Shown: positions 1-12,628, numbered from the stretch's first letter. The stretch: DNA of 64,000 nucleotides from Thalassia testudinum (GCA_037157565.1 JAZHRO010000012.1:5358501-5422500), one strand, 5' to 3'. Program-made: numbers and translations. The notes: generated from the letters alone by a model not told the origin.

Positions 1-2285
1 TTTCAAAAATCGATCCACAGGATACATCGATCTAAATTGTATAGGTCCATTGATTCTCGCTTCATTTGCAAGATGCAGCGTGAGATGAACCATTACATCA
101 AAAAAGGCTGGGGGAAGAATCTATTCCATCTTACAGAGAGTAATGACTATTTGTTTATCCCAGTATTCCAGCATATCATATTGTAGCATCTTCAAACAAA
201 CAACTTTGAAAAACTTGCTCATTTCTATGAATGAATCAACAACTGGCTCTGACAATATTTCCCATATCGCTAGTGGAAATAATATGTGCATATAAACATG
301 TGAGTCATGACTTTTCAAGCCAGATATCTTTTTTTGCGCTTCATTCACACAACGGGAAGCTGCGAGGAAAATACATCCGGCACCCGAATTTTCTTTAAGA
401 AGGAGAGCAGTCTACTCTTCTGGTCTTGATTCAAGCTCTAAATAGCAAGTGGAAAGTAGTCATCATCCTCATGAATATGCAGCTCCGGACGTATCCCCAA
501 AGTTTTCATGCCTTTTCTTGTTTTGACCGTGTCCCTTGAATCATCAATCAGATTTAATACGTCTAAGATGTTATCCATCAAATTCTTTTCAATGTGCATA
601 CCATCTAAATTATGACGTATTCTAAGATCTTTACAGTATGGTAGCTCTAAAAGGAAAATACTTTTCTTTCGAAATCCAGAATTCCTTGAGGCAGTCTGGT
701 CTTGTTTGAATGGTCGACTCAACCGTATCTCAGCCATTTCTTGTAATCTCTCCATTATAACCTAACCTGGCAACCTAATAGAATCCGTACTAAGTTTATT
801 TTTTGGATTTTTCTTTGAATAGAGACACGTCCTACCATTAAATTTACTCCTGAACTATGATGTTCGCCATCTATGTTCAATACGCAGAAATCTACGATGT
901 CCTAAGTAACAAGACTTCTTACTTTCCGGCAACCGTAGGTGATGAGTGTCTTCCATACAGACTGGGCAAGCAAGCTTTCTTTTAGTGCTCCAACTTGACA
1001 AATTTGCGTATGCCAGGAAGTCATTTATGGTTCACAACAATGCTGCATGCATATTGTAAAATTCTTTCTTTTCTGCACCATATGTCTTCATGGTGGTGAA
1101 CCACAACTGTTTCAGTTTATCGATTAATGGCTGGAGATAAACATCAATTGCATTTCCTAGTTGTTTTGGACCGGGGATTAATACGGTCAGCATCATGAAT
1201 GACGATTTCATACACAACCAGGGAGGTAAGTTATAAGCGACCATTACCACTGGCCATATAGAGTACAACGGGTACATACTCTTAAACAGATTGAATTCAT
1301 CGCTTGCAAGACCCAACCGCACGTTCCTTGCTTCTGAAGCGAATGAATTATTTCTTTCGTCAAATATCTTCCACTCCTCTGAATCAGTAGGATGACGTAT
1401 TCTTCCATCTTGAGATTTATAATCCTAGTGCCATGTCATCCACTGTGTAGTTTTAGTTGATATAAAAAGGCGTTGAAGCCTAGGTGTCAGTGGAAAGTAA
1501 CAAAGAACCTTTTGAGGTTGTTTCCTTTTACTTTCATTTTGACCTTCCTTATATCTCCGAAGTCTACATTTGGGAGAGTTACTTAAGTTTGTGAATTCAT
1601 TTCTAAAAAGAATGCAGTCATTCAGACATGCATCGATCTTCTGATAGTCCAAACTAAGCTTACGAATCTGTTTCCTTGCCTCATACCATAAAGTCGGAAA
1701 ACCATTAGGGTTATTCAACAGCTCCGCAATAAACTGAAGTATTTCTGACATGAATTTAGCACTAACTCTATTCGTAACCTTCAGTTGAAACATCTTCAAC
1801 AAAAACGGCAACTTAGACATTTTCGTAACACCAGGAGCAATAGGATCCTCAGCCACCTTAACAGCATCATAGAACGGATCACAACGGAATGGATCTTCCT
1901 TATCTGTATTTATATCCTCTCCTATTCTCATCTCGTTCAACATGTCTTGTATTTCTTCACCTCCGCTATCACTTATTTCCTCGTCGATCTCTTCATCAAC
2001 AATGTTCTCATTGTTTATGGCTTTCTCAGTGAACTCCTCTCCATGAGCTACCCAAGTAGTGTAATGATGCCACCAGCCATTACAAATGCAATGCGAGAGC
2101 ACAGTATTACGATCATGTAATGAACCATTCAAACATCTTCTGCATGGGCAGAAGATATTCTCAAATTGACCTCCTTGCCTAAATATCTTCCTTTCGTCAT
2201 TAAAGGCCCAATCTAGGAATGAAATTACTCCATCCTTATATCTGGTGTAATTTGAACCCCGCAATCCAATCCAAGATTTATCCAT
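1..2285 (-). pseudogene. TNP2-like CACTA transposase, broken, 3' part off the window
   Basis: The start codon is at 2285-2283 and opens with MDKSWIG, typical of the transposase-associated zinc-binding domain; the Cys pair CPCRRC and the CHCNGWW-like stretch of that domain are visible (here CICNGWW). The same frame continues through the TNP2 transposase core at 1322-1032 (VRLGLASDEFNLF is the hallmark stretch) and at 755-438 (DGMHIEKN region), with in-frame stops near 1425, 1032 and 438. A fourth segment (348-121, the conserved region that usually follows TNP2) is in another frame, so a frameshift lies around 350-430. The protein would excise and reinsert the element in the nucleus; this copy cannot make it. 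Family identity is firm; exact exon structure is not. Confidence 0.85.
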
Positions 2286-2384
2286 TGTAACCTAAAATTT
2301 AATGTAAACAAATCACTTATTAGGAAGGGAAAGGACCGAATGATGTGTACCTTGATTAAAATTTTCACTTTATACGCCATCCTC

Positions 2385-2643
2385 AAAGATTTGATCATAA
2401 CTTAGGTTTGCTCGTTACATGTAACCTTAGTGTAGTGAAATTTCAATAGCATCTCGCCTCACTTCTCTAGTATACCCCCCAATACTAACCTTAGCTAGAT
2501 TTCCTTTAACACCCAATTAAGGGCATCGTAGGAAACTAGATAAGATTAGTTGGTAAACCAAAGAAGAGTAGGAAGAAGCAACCAAAATTTTACCGCACAA
2601 GGTTACATGTAATGAGCAAACCTAAGTTGTGATCAAATCTTTA
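2385..2643. repeat. 45 bp inverted repeat with 169 bp loop
   Basis: The left arm (2385-2429) and right arm (2599-2643) are reverse complements with about three differences; similarity fades outwards for about 10 bp more. The arms include TTACATGTAA, itself a palindrome. This could be a decayed MITE inside the CACTA leader or a foldback regulatory structure; no target duplication was identified. Confidence 0.7.
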
Positions 2644-3189
2644 AGGACCTTCTTTAGTTCAATAGTTCACTGAACTAAAGTTGATCGAGTCTTATGGCAT
2701 GCTACAAAGACAATACATCATGCATGTAAATGAGGTATATATATACTTCCTGCATTGTCCATACAACATGACCATAAGTCTCGACGGGTGAGTAATTTGG
2801 ATACATTTTGACTCGGAGGACTTTTACCCTAGGGATTAGAATACTGAATGTTTGGCCTCGCATGTATAAATCTTCTTTAGCAAGTGTGTGTATCTAAACA
2901 ATAACTAATTTAAACATTAAAAAAATTTACCAAAAAACTAAAAAATCATTCAATTAAATTAGAAAGATTGAATGTATATATATATATCTCAAACTACTGA
3001 AGCCTCCAAGTGTACCCTACACTGATAACCTGCAATTTCAAAAGTAAAATTAATTAAATAACAAATTCTAATTATAATCCTAAACCCTAACCCAAACTAA
3101 ATATGTAAACTAAGAGCGAGAGCAAGCGAAAACCCTAACCCAAACTCTTAACAAATCATAAAACCCTAACCCTAAAGTGGAGGGGGTCG

Positions 3190-4235
3190 ATAGTAGTAGT
3201 AGTAGTAGGAGGAGGAGGAGGGCGGTACGAGGAGGAGGAGGAGGGGATTAGCAGGATGGAGAGGAGGTGGAGAGGGGTGGTCAGGAGGAGGACAATAGGA
3301 ACCCCTATTTGGTTAGAACAAGGGCTTTATAAAGTTGAGACATGAAATCAAAGCCTTCAAAATTCAATTTAAGCTGATGGAAAGAATAGGTATAACATTA
3401 CGATGGCACTTTCTCGGTGTAAAGCATTCCCTATGCAAATCCAATCTGCTAAAAAAACAAAGGGCATCAAAGAGAAAGGAATCAAGTAGTTTGAAATATC
3501 AAATTAGAGCAAAAAGATTCACTTTTCATTTTGCTTGAGCAATAGAAATGATCCAATCCTCATCCCATACGACCTTGGCAGGCCTTACCCCTCAAATATG
3601 GTAATAAGACACAAGAATCAAGACATTTCAAACCTCATTGGCACCTCTAAAGTAGAGCTTAAGCACTTCAAATGACAACTCCATACAGTTTCAGGATTGG
3701 AAGGAGCAAATTTGATTTGAAGCGGTTATCCTTAGTCGATTAGAACTTATGCTTGAAGCATTACACTATGACTAACTCTTCATTGTTTTCAGGAAAAGAA
3801 GGTTTACCTTCAGCAAGATATAAGCAAATTAACCTCATTGGCATGTATTTAGCTATGATACCTTGACTACATACATTAAATCTATGATGCTCTAGATTTG
3901 TAAGGAGTTAGGAGGAGGAGGGGAGGAACCAAGGAGGGGGGGCCTACTAAGGAAGTGGAGTAGGAGGAGGGAGTTGAGGAGGAGGAGGGGACGATCAGGA
4001 GGAGGATGGCGACGCCGGCGAGCCGAGGAGGAGGAGGATGAGGCCGCTAGCTGAGGGGGAGGAAGGTGAGGAGCTGCGGAGGAGGAAGGGGGCGCAGGAG
4101 GAGGGTGGGTTAGAACTAAAATAGAATATGAGGAGGAGGGCGAGGAGTGGCAGAGGAGGAGGAGGAGCAAGGCGAGTTGCCGCTGAGGAGGAGGGGAGTG
4201 GCGCGCGGAGGAGGAGGAGGAGGAGAAGGAGGGGG
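3190..4235 (+). repeat. GGA-rich low-complexity tracts
   Basis: Two blocks (about 3190-3295 and 3905-4235) are dominated by AGG/GGA trinucleotides on the plus strand. They produce proline/serine/leucine-rich minus-strand ORFs that have no family signature and are treated as artefacts of composition. Confidence 0.8.
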
Positions 4236-4416
4236 GGACAATGACGACAAGGATAAGGATTCACCTAAGGAAGGGGCGACGTGAGGAGGAGGACCACGTG
4301 GAGGTGCTCGGTGCGAGGGGGCGGTGCGAGGACCTGCGTGAGGGGTGGATGGGTGAGGGTTGGAGGACGAAGATGAACAGTGGGCCGCAGCACGGTAATA
4401 GATTTAGGAACCTATA

Positions 4417-4442
4417 CCGTCAGTTATATTAACAACTGACGG
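4417..4442. repeat. Palindrome in CACTA leader (CCGTCAGTT / AACTGACGG)
   Basis: Perfect 9 bp arms (4417-4425, 4434-4442). It resembles the subterminal palindromes closer to the tip and probably marks the inner limit of the subterminal zone where the transposase binds. Confidence 0.65.
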
Positions 4443-4763
4443 AAAAAGATGAATTGGACCGCCCAAAATTTGGAAATGGCGCCTAAACCCTAAATTTTTC
4501 CATCGTTTTTTCATATAACCAATGGCAAAGTGTCAATTATAAGACGTCTGGAAAAAGTGTCAGACATCTAATATTAAAATTCTTTCCTTCCTGTTTTCCC
4601 AAGATCGAAACAAGGTTCTAAATAAGTTGCCCAGACGACAGGTCAGATGTCTGATAATATGTCGGACGTCTGGATAGAGAAATCACTATGGAAATGGATT
4701 TTGAACAGACGAATACATTCCTTTACCATCGCTTATTACATCAACCGACAAAAATTATATATT

Positions 4764-5020
4764 TGCCGTCGATTACTAAAGTGATGTCGAATATTAATGA
4801 CAACTGCACGCCTAATCGCTTTTCTTCAACTGGTGATCAGTAGAGTATAGGCATTCGTTGTCGCTTATGTTAATAAGCGACGGTAAAAATAGTATTGCCA
4901 TCGGTTACTAAAGTGACGGTGACTATTAATGACAGCCGCAAGCTAGATCGCTTTTCTTCAATCGACGGTTGGTCGATTACAGGCCTTCGTCGTCGCTTAT
5001 TTTAATAAGCGACGGTAGTG
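4764..5020 (-). repeat. CACTA terminal and subterminal repeats
   Basis: Two diverged direct copies of about 125 bp (4764-4888 and 4895-5015) each end in a palindrome: GTCGCTTAT/ATAAGCGAC at 4860-4881 and CGTCGCTTATT/AATAAGCGACG at 4991-5014. The terminal bases TAGTG occupy 5016-5020. In CACTA elements such subterminal repeats are the binding sites for the element-encoded DNA-binding protein and define which ends are mobilised. Confidence 0.8.
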
Positions 5021-6739
5021 TAAGCTGAGAGGCTTAGGTAGTGGTTTTCACTCGATTTTGGTTTCCACTATAAATCCAAGTGTAATCTGTGCTTGATTCC
5101 ATTATGAATTTATTTTTTATTCATATTTCTTTTTAAAGCAATACTATACACCCCTCCCCTCTAGTATACTATTACAATCCACAGGCAACTCTCATTGGGT
5201 TCTTTTTCTCCTCTGTCGGTAGAGAAGAAGAGGAAGAAGAGGAGGAGGAGGCCAGGCGTTGGTTTGCTGGCCATGCACGCTCATGCAACAAGTCCGCGCT
5301 GGGGGGCGGACTGCGCACAAAGTGGTTGCTCGGTGAGGGCAAGCGCTGCTACTTGCACGTGAGAGGATGGTCACGCGATGGCTGGTGGCTACGCGGTAGT
5401 GCACGTGAGCTGCTTGCGCATGAGAGGATAGTCGTGTGGTGGCTGGTGGTGCACGAGGATGAGGAGGCTGCGCATTGTGGTGGAGGTGCAATGGTGACTC
5501 TGTTGGCTAGAGCGGGAACGAAGGTGAAAAGAAGCAGGTGTGGGTCTCCAAACGTCCTAGAAGGTTCCCGAACGACTTAAACGAAGGGGATGGCACACGG
5601 TGGTGATGTCGAAGATGCAATGGCAGTGGCGGTGTCGTGGTGGTCATCGAAGCTCACGGTGATGGATTTTGGTGTGGTGCATGGTGGTGGGCTCAGTGGC
5701 CTGTTGGAGAGAAGGTTCTCCCTTGTTGAAGAAGATAAAGATACTCGATACCCCTTCTCAAAAGGAAAGAGCCTCCTTTTAATTTGTCTGCAATCTCCCA
5801 AAGAGGAAGGAGTCAGGTGGTGGTGATTCTATTTCCATTCCCATCTCTCCCGTGGCTTTCCAAAAGAGAGAAATTTCTTTCTTTTTTCTCTTGAAAATCA
5901 AATACATTTGATGTGAAGCCATTAACCATTGTCCTTCCCAAAATGACTCTGCATTGAAATAAGTAACTAATCCAATCACTTATTCAAGGCATGTAAAATT
6001 AATGGAATGACAATTTTGAAAGTTTAGATGGTTTATCAAAGTAATCCATGCTTTAAATCAATTTCACATTCCAATAGCAATGTACTGAAGCTTAAATTTA
6101 GTCCACTAAAGTGGACTTATCAATAGCCTATAAGTGTTATGTAAAACATCTAATTTATTGTCAAATTAAAAAAAAAGCATTGGCATGTATATATAATTGA
6201 GTGTCATATATAGTTATCATAAAAAAAAAAAGATTAAAGATATTATTTTTCCCATATTTTTCTCATGGTAAGAACCACAACTCAATTGGGTATATTTTTC
6301 TCAACTAAGCTAAGTAGCAAAGAACATTATTTCTAATCCTTTTTAAAATGTCTTAGATCAATATACAAAGGAGGCGGGACCAACATGTAAATAATCAACA
6401 TATTAAGAAAGACATGCAAAACTTAAGGAGGGGCCATGTCCCTCCCCCACCCCAATACTTATACTTGGGTTCGTCCCTCGCCTAAGTGAAAGATGTTGGT
6501 TCTTAGTTAGCCTCAGGTGATTGTAAAGGAAAGCAAGAGAGTGGGAAGTTGTGTGGTAGGGTTTTTTTTATAAATGTTGTGCATGGACCTGGTAATCATG
6601 GAATGTGGTGGTGGTGGTGGAAGGACAGATAGGGGTGATGAGGGTGGGGGGAGCGATGGTTCAGATATAGTTGGTGGTATAGGTTCAAGATGGATAAATG
6701 GAGTAATGGTGGATGGAGAGAGTTTGATGGTGGCGTGGA
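5021..6739. other. Unassigned flank of the CACTA insertion
   Basis: No gene recognised. There are small overlapping ORFs on both strands (for example 5192-5491 minus, 5590-5826 plus) with no domain signature and biased GGT/GAG composition. The rest is AT-rich and carries no motif I can name. Confidence 0.4.
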
Positions 6740-9262
6740 TGTTATAGGTGATACGAAGTCAGAGATGACACAAGTTCTGTCAACTAACGAAATCTAAGTC
6801 ATCAAGTGATAATATTAAGCAAACATACAATTACATGATTGCAGTCACCCAACACAGAGTCAAAAAGCATCAATGGTCAAGCATTCATTCATAATGCATT
6901 AAATAAAAATAGAGTGCTGACAATTATAATAAAATCCACCACAAAAGTAGAAAAGTAAACTAAGTGCTCTAGTACGAATTCAATCACAAGAAGACTGGAA
7001 ATAAAAAGAGTCTAACAACTGAAACAAAAACTAGACGAGCAACATGCTCAGTACAGACAGTCTCCTACAATAGAGCTTGGTCCCATATCAGAAGGACCAA
7101 CTACAGCCGCTATACCCAACTACTCAGCAACAGCTAAGTATGAAACCTAACTCATCAGTAAAAATTGAGTAAAGTAAAAACAACTGAATAACCAAACATT
7201 AACAGAGAGAGTAAGAGGGAGGGAAGTGTTTCATAAGTTAATCCATTTATTAATCTTTACATTATTTTGTTCATATTACAAGTTAAGCCCAACTTGTTAC
7301 ATTAAAAAAAATCCCGTTAATCAACACCTCGGGGTACGAGGCAATTTTCATGTGACTTTCAATGGTGCAAGACTGATATAAGCCATCCTCTTAGCTGAGA
7401 AGATGACTTGTACTCATCGAGTCACCACCATCTATCACCCTTGGGTCATTACGGAAAGGGGTGGCAGCTACATCGTATGGTGTGAACATTTGTAAGGGCT
7501 ATGCACATTGAACCATAAACAACAAATGCCCTACTCACCGATTAAGAAAAGAAACCAACTCCAAAAACCCTAGAGCCAAGCATTCCACTTTTCCAGTTAG
7601 CCGCTAAACCTAGCCAAAGAATCATAGGGAGGTTAAAAACTCTCTAAACCAGCTCAAGACCGGTCTAAAAGACTAAAGCTACAGCCAAAATTCGATGAGT
7701 AGAGAAGTTAACACCAATTATCCAACCTTTAAATCCCAACAAAACCATCATTATTAATTTTGAAATTTTATTCCTAAATAATTAATTTTACATATATTCC
7801 ACAAGGTGATATTAATCAACCAAAATATCTAAATTTCTACCTTGCTTAAACCCATTCACTTAGCATATAAATTCTTAGTATTTAACCATGATTTCAGTAT
7901 CAATAACTCCCTTAATTTCAATACCAATTTCAATGTTTAAACAACATTAAAAATCACCATCCAAACTCAGGTTTTATCTTAATTTAATCCAACTAATCTT
8001 AGGTATTAATGAATCAACAACTTAATTGCATATTAAGTACCTAAAAATAGTAACAAAATGTGAACATGGATTTCGAACTCAGCAAGAAAGAAAGAATGCA
8101 TGCTAACAATAGTACATGCAAAGAAAATCGTGGAAACGAGTCCAACCATGCGAGAACAACTCAAAAAATAAGAAATGGAAGAGACTACTCTACCTAACGT
8201 TACTGGAGGATCACGGTGACCGTAAACAATGCTCAAAGGGTTGGGGATGCATTTCGAGCCTTTCTCCAGATCCACACATGCACTGGCAAGTTTCCTAGAC
8301 TAGACACACCAAGAACCAGGTCAAAAAACCCATAAGGCACTCTTCTGATTTTTCACATAAGTAATAGTATTCAAAATTTAAAATAAAGGTCATAAAAACA
8401 TAGTACATGTCGATACGATTTCAACATATCTTATTTGTCAAAATCCAAGGTCATTTAACCCTTGAACCAACCCAAGCAGGAGGATCACTGAACCAACTGG
8501 TTCAAGCGAACCAATCCATTGGCTTGCTCAAATCACTACCACACGTTAGCTTGTGATTCACTGACGTGCACCTCTCATGGACAGCGCCTGCACCTGCTTG
8601 AATTCGCACCATTGATCGCATCACGCGTCACTCATCCAATACATTACGCATGCTCCCTACACTTGCAAATGCGAGCGCATGCTTGCTGCGGCCTCCATGC
8701 TTTGCCTTCTCCGAACCCACCACCACCATGCGTCACGCCCTCGACATGCACTGCCACCATTGCCACACAATTTGCACAAAAGCCCTTACCACCACCCTTT
8801 TTTAGAACTAGGACTTGAACTTTCCTAATTCGAATTCCTTCTTTTCTTCTCCTCTTTCTCTCAATTTTTAGAAGCTCAAATGATCGCCAACTCCAAGGAT
8901 CCCTCTTTATAGACCCACTAATAGAATTATGGTTGAGATTTGTGGATGAATTACCAAAAGTAACTATGGGTTTGATTCACCTTGCATTTAGGTCTCCGTC
9001 AACTTATTTTGGACCTAACTTGAGCTACGCATGTTAGATTTATGCGAAATAAGCATCATTGGAAAGATCATAATGAGAAGAATCCAATTATAGTTAAAAT
9101 GGTACCTTTTGATGTGATTTGACCAAGGGTTCACCCAAAACATGCATTTCTTCACATTTTACGAGGCATTCAAACTCGCACTGAACCCAACGTGTGTTTA
9201 TGGGTTCGAAATGCCTTGAATCACTCTAAAATGACTCAGGATCTGGATTTTAGAGTGTTACA
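6740..9262 (-). repeat. Probable solo LTR of a Ty3/gypsy element, minus strand
   Basis: On the minus strand the segment begins TGTAACACTCTAAAATCC (ending at 9262) and ends in TATAACA (at 6740), the usual TG...CA frame of chromovirus-type LTRs. A TATAAAG box on the minus strand (8911-8905), followed by C/T-rich leader sequence, fits a left-reading promoter. No priming site or coding region follows on the left, so it would be a solo LTR. The flanking pentamers are GTGGA and ATGAA, which match at only three of five positions, so the boundaries are tentative. Confidence 0.45.
8905..8911 (-). promoter_or_regulatory. TATA box of the minus-strand solo LTR
   Basis: TATAAAG on the minus strand, within TCTATAAAGAGG context, about 350 bp from the 5' tip of the LTR as oriented. 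Confidence 0.45.
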
Positions 9263-9690
9263 ATGAAGTCTATTGGAATATCTGAAAGGATGGGTGGACT
9301 TTTTGCTATAGCATTAATGTAACGGTGACTATCATAAATGTAAAAAAGTTCCCATTAAAAAGAACATGGCGGGAAATGATTATCTTTGAAGTAAGGGGAT
9401 TGAGGCATTGATAAGCTTTGTAATAGCTGATGTAGCCAATGAAAATATGTAGTGAAGATGGAGGTTGCCATTTGTGTTAATTATAGGATCACAATAGTGG
9501 GTGACACGCACATCTAAAGACTTTGAGAAAATGGCAATCATGAGAAACAATGTATAGCTGCTCATACGATATTCATCTTTGAATAGTAGAAGGAAGATGG
9601 TTAATTATGAAAAATCGATGCATGTAACGCATAATACCAACATCATAAAGGAGTAGCACTTTGAAATAATAGTGCATGGGCCTATTACAC
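9263..9690. other. Unassigned 430 bp between two LTRs
   Basis: AT-rich, with no coding signature and no match to the other repeats in the window. Confidence 0.4.
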
Positions 9691-12110
9691 TTATGAGAAC
9701 CTCATCATGAACCCTAACTAGCACATTTTGACCTAATTAATTGTACAAAAGCTCCTACAAAACCTAAGGAAAAGCCTAAATCAGGGAATTGCAAATCTGA
9801 GAATAAAATAATACTCAATGAGTAAAACTGCAATTTTATCATTTCAGTGCATGAACAGGATTTCTAAGGGTCTAGACACAGTTCAAATGGGCTTAATAAG
9901 AGAAAAAGTGGGATAGTTCGATCAGGAAAGGGTTATGAAAAATTTGGGAATTAAATGACATTCTGTAACCCTAAAACAAACCCACTTTAATTCACGAAGT
10001 TTCAGGTAAGATAAAAATCAATTAAACCCTCTAAATTCATGAAAAAATATCCCATAGGGTTTAGAACTTTCAATTTGGCCATTCGAACCTATCTTGACCT
10101 AGATTGAGAACCATACCCAATTTTTGACCTAATTTGGGTTTTTGCACAAAATGTCTAGTCAAACTTGGTTAAACCTAAAATCCAACCTTACCATTGGATT
10201 CCTTAGGTCCAAATTAGGTTTATACCAAAATTTGGACCTAAGGAAAGGTCGCCTTGACCCATTTTACAAAATGATCCTCAATAATTACTTTTTGACCCTT
10301 AGCTTTTTGGACTCTTGCAGATGCCCCCCTAACTTTCCCATCATTTTCTTTAAATAGGTCCCTCTGCCACCCGCCTGCGCAGACCATACCTCCGGCGACT
10401 TTGCGTGGAGGATGGCACCGCATAGGCCTGGGGAGCCAGCCCCAGATTTGAAAGGACTCCTTACGTTATCCTCTTCATCATGGGTCGGCCCCCATGCCCT
10501 GCCGGCCACCATACCTCCCGTGCGAACGCTCGAGAGGTATGGGTCTTTTTCCAGCCATTCCTCCAGCGAGGAACCCACGTCTCCTCCTAGCGATTCCCTC
10601 TCGGCCAGCACCTATTTAAGGAACGGCAGCCGCTGCCGCTTCCTTCAAGCCTGTTTTGGCCAAGGAAATCCCTCAATTTTCGTCTCCTCCTCCTCCGGCC
10701 ATTCGCCCACAGGCTCCGGCGACCCTCCTCCTCCTCTCTCGTAGCCCTGCCACCATACCAGTGGTAGGGTTACCTCTACCTTCGTCCACCGCGCCTTATC
10801 GTACCAGCAGGCGCCCTCTAGCCCCTCTTCCTCGTCGTCGTCTTCTCCCCTGGGCACTGTCTTCTCCGGCGACAACGAGTACAGCCAGCCGCCAACTCTC
10901 CCCCTTTTGTCCACTTAGCTAGGCTAGACTTACTCCTCTCTTTCCCCTCTTCATTTTCCCCTATAAATTTTTACTATCACACACCGACCATCACACACCA
11001 CCGCCACCTTCTCCACCTCCGGCAGACCACCGACGAGGCACAGCCACCGCGTTCTACCTCCAAACGCCTTGCCAAACACGCCACGAGCTCCGCCACAATC
11101 CACTGATCACCTTCCGCACATTCATTAACCGCCAGCACCGCCCCACACTTCCACCGACCTAACCCACCTCCACGGCCACAGAGTGACCTAGGCACGCACG
11201 CCTAGGCCACCCCGTGGCCAGCCAACCCTCGCCTCACCTTTGCCGTGATACGGCGAAGGTTCTCCTATGATCTGACAGGGCCGCGAGGCCGTATGTGTGA
11301 TTTCAGGTTCGCACGTCTTCTACCATTAGCGCAGGAGCTGAAGCTTGCTTGAAGCTTCGCGCAGGACCCAACACCCCAGGCCTCCAGGTCCAGAAGGCGC
11401 GGAATCCCCTCATGAATTCAAGCAGGCCTTCACTTGGCATCAGGGGCCTCAGCTGCATCTGCAATTGAGCGCCGATCTGCTGCAGGTGCAAGTGCGGAAG
11501 CGAGTGGGACGTTTAGTCCCACCTCATTAGTTTGCAAGCGCCCCACTGTGCATAAGTTGCAATTGTGTTTTAGGCTTATCGCCTCGAAACACACAGGGGT
11601 GAGGTCCCTCGCCCTCACTCACCCGGCCTCGTCTGCGACTATCCCCCGCAGACTTGGCCCAACCTGAATACCTTGCCTGTGTACACCTCGCGCACCACCC
11701 ACGCTAATGCGCTTGGTCCCGGGTGCGTCACCCGACCCACATACCCGATTAAGGCTCTGGGAGAGCGAACCTTGGAGCGAAATAGAGAGAGAGAAATGCG
11801 GGAGGGTAGGGGTTAGGTTTTGCCTGACCAAACACCTGTGCAGGGAACATGAGAGGAAGCAAAGGGGGAGGAGTAGCGAGGACTTAGCCACAGAGAAGAA
11901 AGCTGCGGCCAGAGAGAAAGGGAGGACTCAGAGCAGCAGAGAAGCAAAGGAGGAAGAAGAAGACGGCACTGTAGCCGCAGAGAAACTAAAGCAGAAGGAG
12001 AAAGAAGAGAAGAAGGACTTGGCGCAGCAGAAAGAAAGAAGAAGAAGTCAGAAGGACTAGGCGCACAGAAGAGAAGAAGAAAAGAAGAAAAAGAAGCCAA
12101 CAAGGACCCA
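9691..12110 (+). repeat. LTR A: decayed LTR of the element 3 family, 3' end missing
   Basis: It matches LTRs B (32643-35299) and C (43529-45981) in order along almost its whole length: the start (CTCATCATGAACCCTAACTAGCAC), the GC-rich promoter part near 10380-10920, the exported CACACAGGGGTGAGG stretch near 11590, and the GAA-rich tract to about 12100. It loses its terminal TG (TTATGAG) and the last 200 or so bases. It is clearly more diverged from B and C than they are from each other, so it is an older insertion. No partner LTR is in the window. Confidence 0.75.
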
Positions 12111-12620
12111 AGCAACCACCAAAATGTTGTGACTTGTGTGTATCGGTATTTGTCATAAGTACCAGTACACATGCGTGTCAGATTTGGTCCTGGGTTTATA
12201 GTGATCAGGACCTGTAGCTTACAAGTATCTGTACTGGTCACTAATACCGATATTAGTTAGCTACAGGCTAAGTACCCAATACTCAACAAGTATCGGTACT
12301 CTTGAGGAGTACTAGTACTTATTACAAGTACAAATACACGATGAGTACTAGACAAATACTCATCTAGACATGAGTTCTAAATTGAAACCTATAAGTACTG
12401 GTACTTGGCATCAGTACCGGTACTTGTTTGGATATAAAACTCATACCTTATGTTAGGGATATTGGTACTGATTCACTAGTATCGGTACTCAGTATATGAG
12501 ATACTGGTCCATCAGTACCGGTACCCAATTAGTATTAAGTCCAGATGAGATAAGTTATGGTACAAGTCCATCCTAAGTTAGAAGTGGGTTAATTACATTT
12601 AAACCCCTAAAGTTACTAAC
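12111..12620 (+). repeat. Probable 3' end of the copia 5' LTR, rich in GGTACCGGTACT-type repeats
   Basis: The stretch ends in CTAACA at 12620, a few bases before a copia-type priming site, which is where a 5' LTR should end. From 12141 to about 12526 it holds roughly a dozen variants of TATCGGTACT / AGTACCGGTACT in both orientations. It does not resemble the first 544 bp of the copia 3' LTR (63457-64000), so if it is the LTR, only its distal part survives here and the 5' part was lost at the LTR A junction. Confidence 0.45.
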
Positions 12621-12628
12621 ATGTAGTA

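Larger units (their letters stand above)
2286..4763 (-). other. CACTA 5' leader/promoter region, noncoding
   Basis: No convincing coding region. It holds a 45 bp inverted repeat (2385-2429 with 2599-2643), several AAACCCTAA boxes (about 3080-3175) of the type common near plant transcription starts, GGA-rich low-complexity tracts, and four or five variants of the palindrome AGACGTCTGG (4541-4673). Short ORFs here come from low-complexity sequence. Confidence 0.5.
1..5020 (-). mobile_element. CACTA (En/Spm) DNA transposon, 5' part; continues past the left edge
   Basis: The element is read right to left. Its 5' tip is at 5020, where the plus strand ends in TAGTG, so the minus strand starts with CACTA. 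Behind the tip lie subterminal palindromic repeats (4764-5015), a long noncoding leader (2286-4763) and a decayed TNP2-type transposase (2285 down to 1). CACTA elements normally make a 3 bp target duplication; the bases after the tip are TAA (5021-5023), but the other end lies outside the window, so this cannot be confirmed. Family assignment is secure from the transposase and the tip together. Confidence 0.85.

Noticed and set aside
3080..3175. AAACCCTAA repeats as interstitial telomere
   Set aside because: The copies are scattered, not tandem; they are better read as telo-box-like promoter motifs.
3892..4264. Proline/serine/leucine-rich minus-strand ORFs
   Set aside because: Direct translation of GGA-repeat tracts without other support.
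5192..5826. Small host gene in the unassigned flank
   Set aside because: Overlapping ORFs on both strands, no domain, no consistent start context.
11813..12241. 142-codon minus-strand ORF
   Set aside because: It crosses the LTR A purine tract and the junction at about 12110; leucine/serine-rich by composition only.
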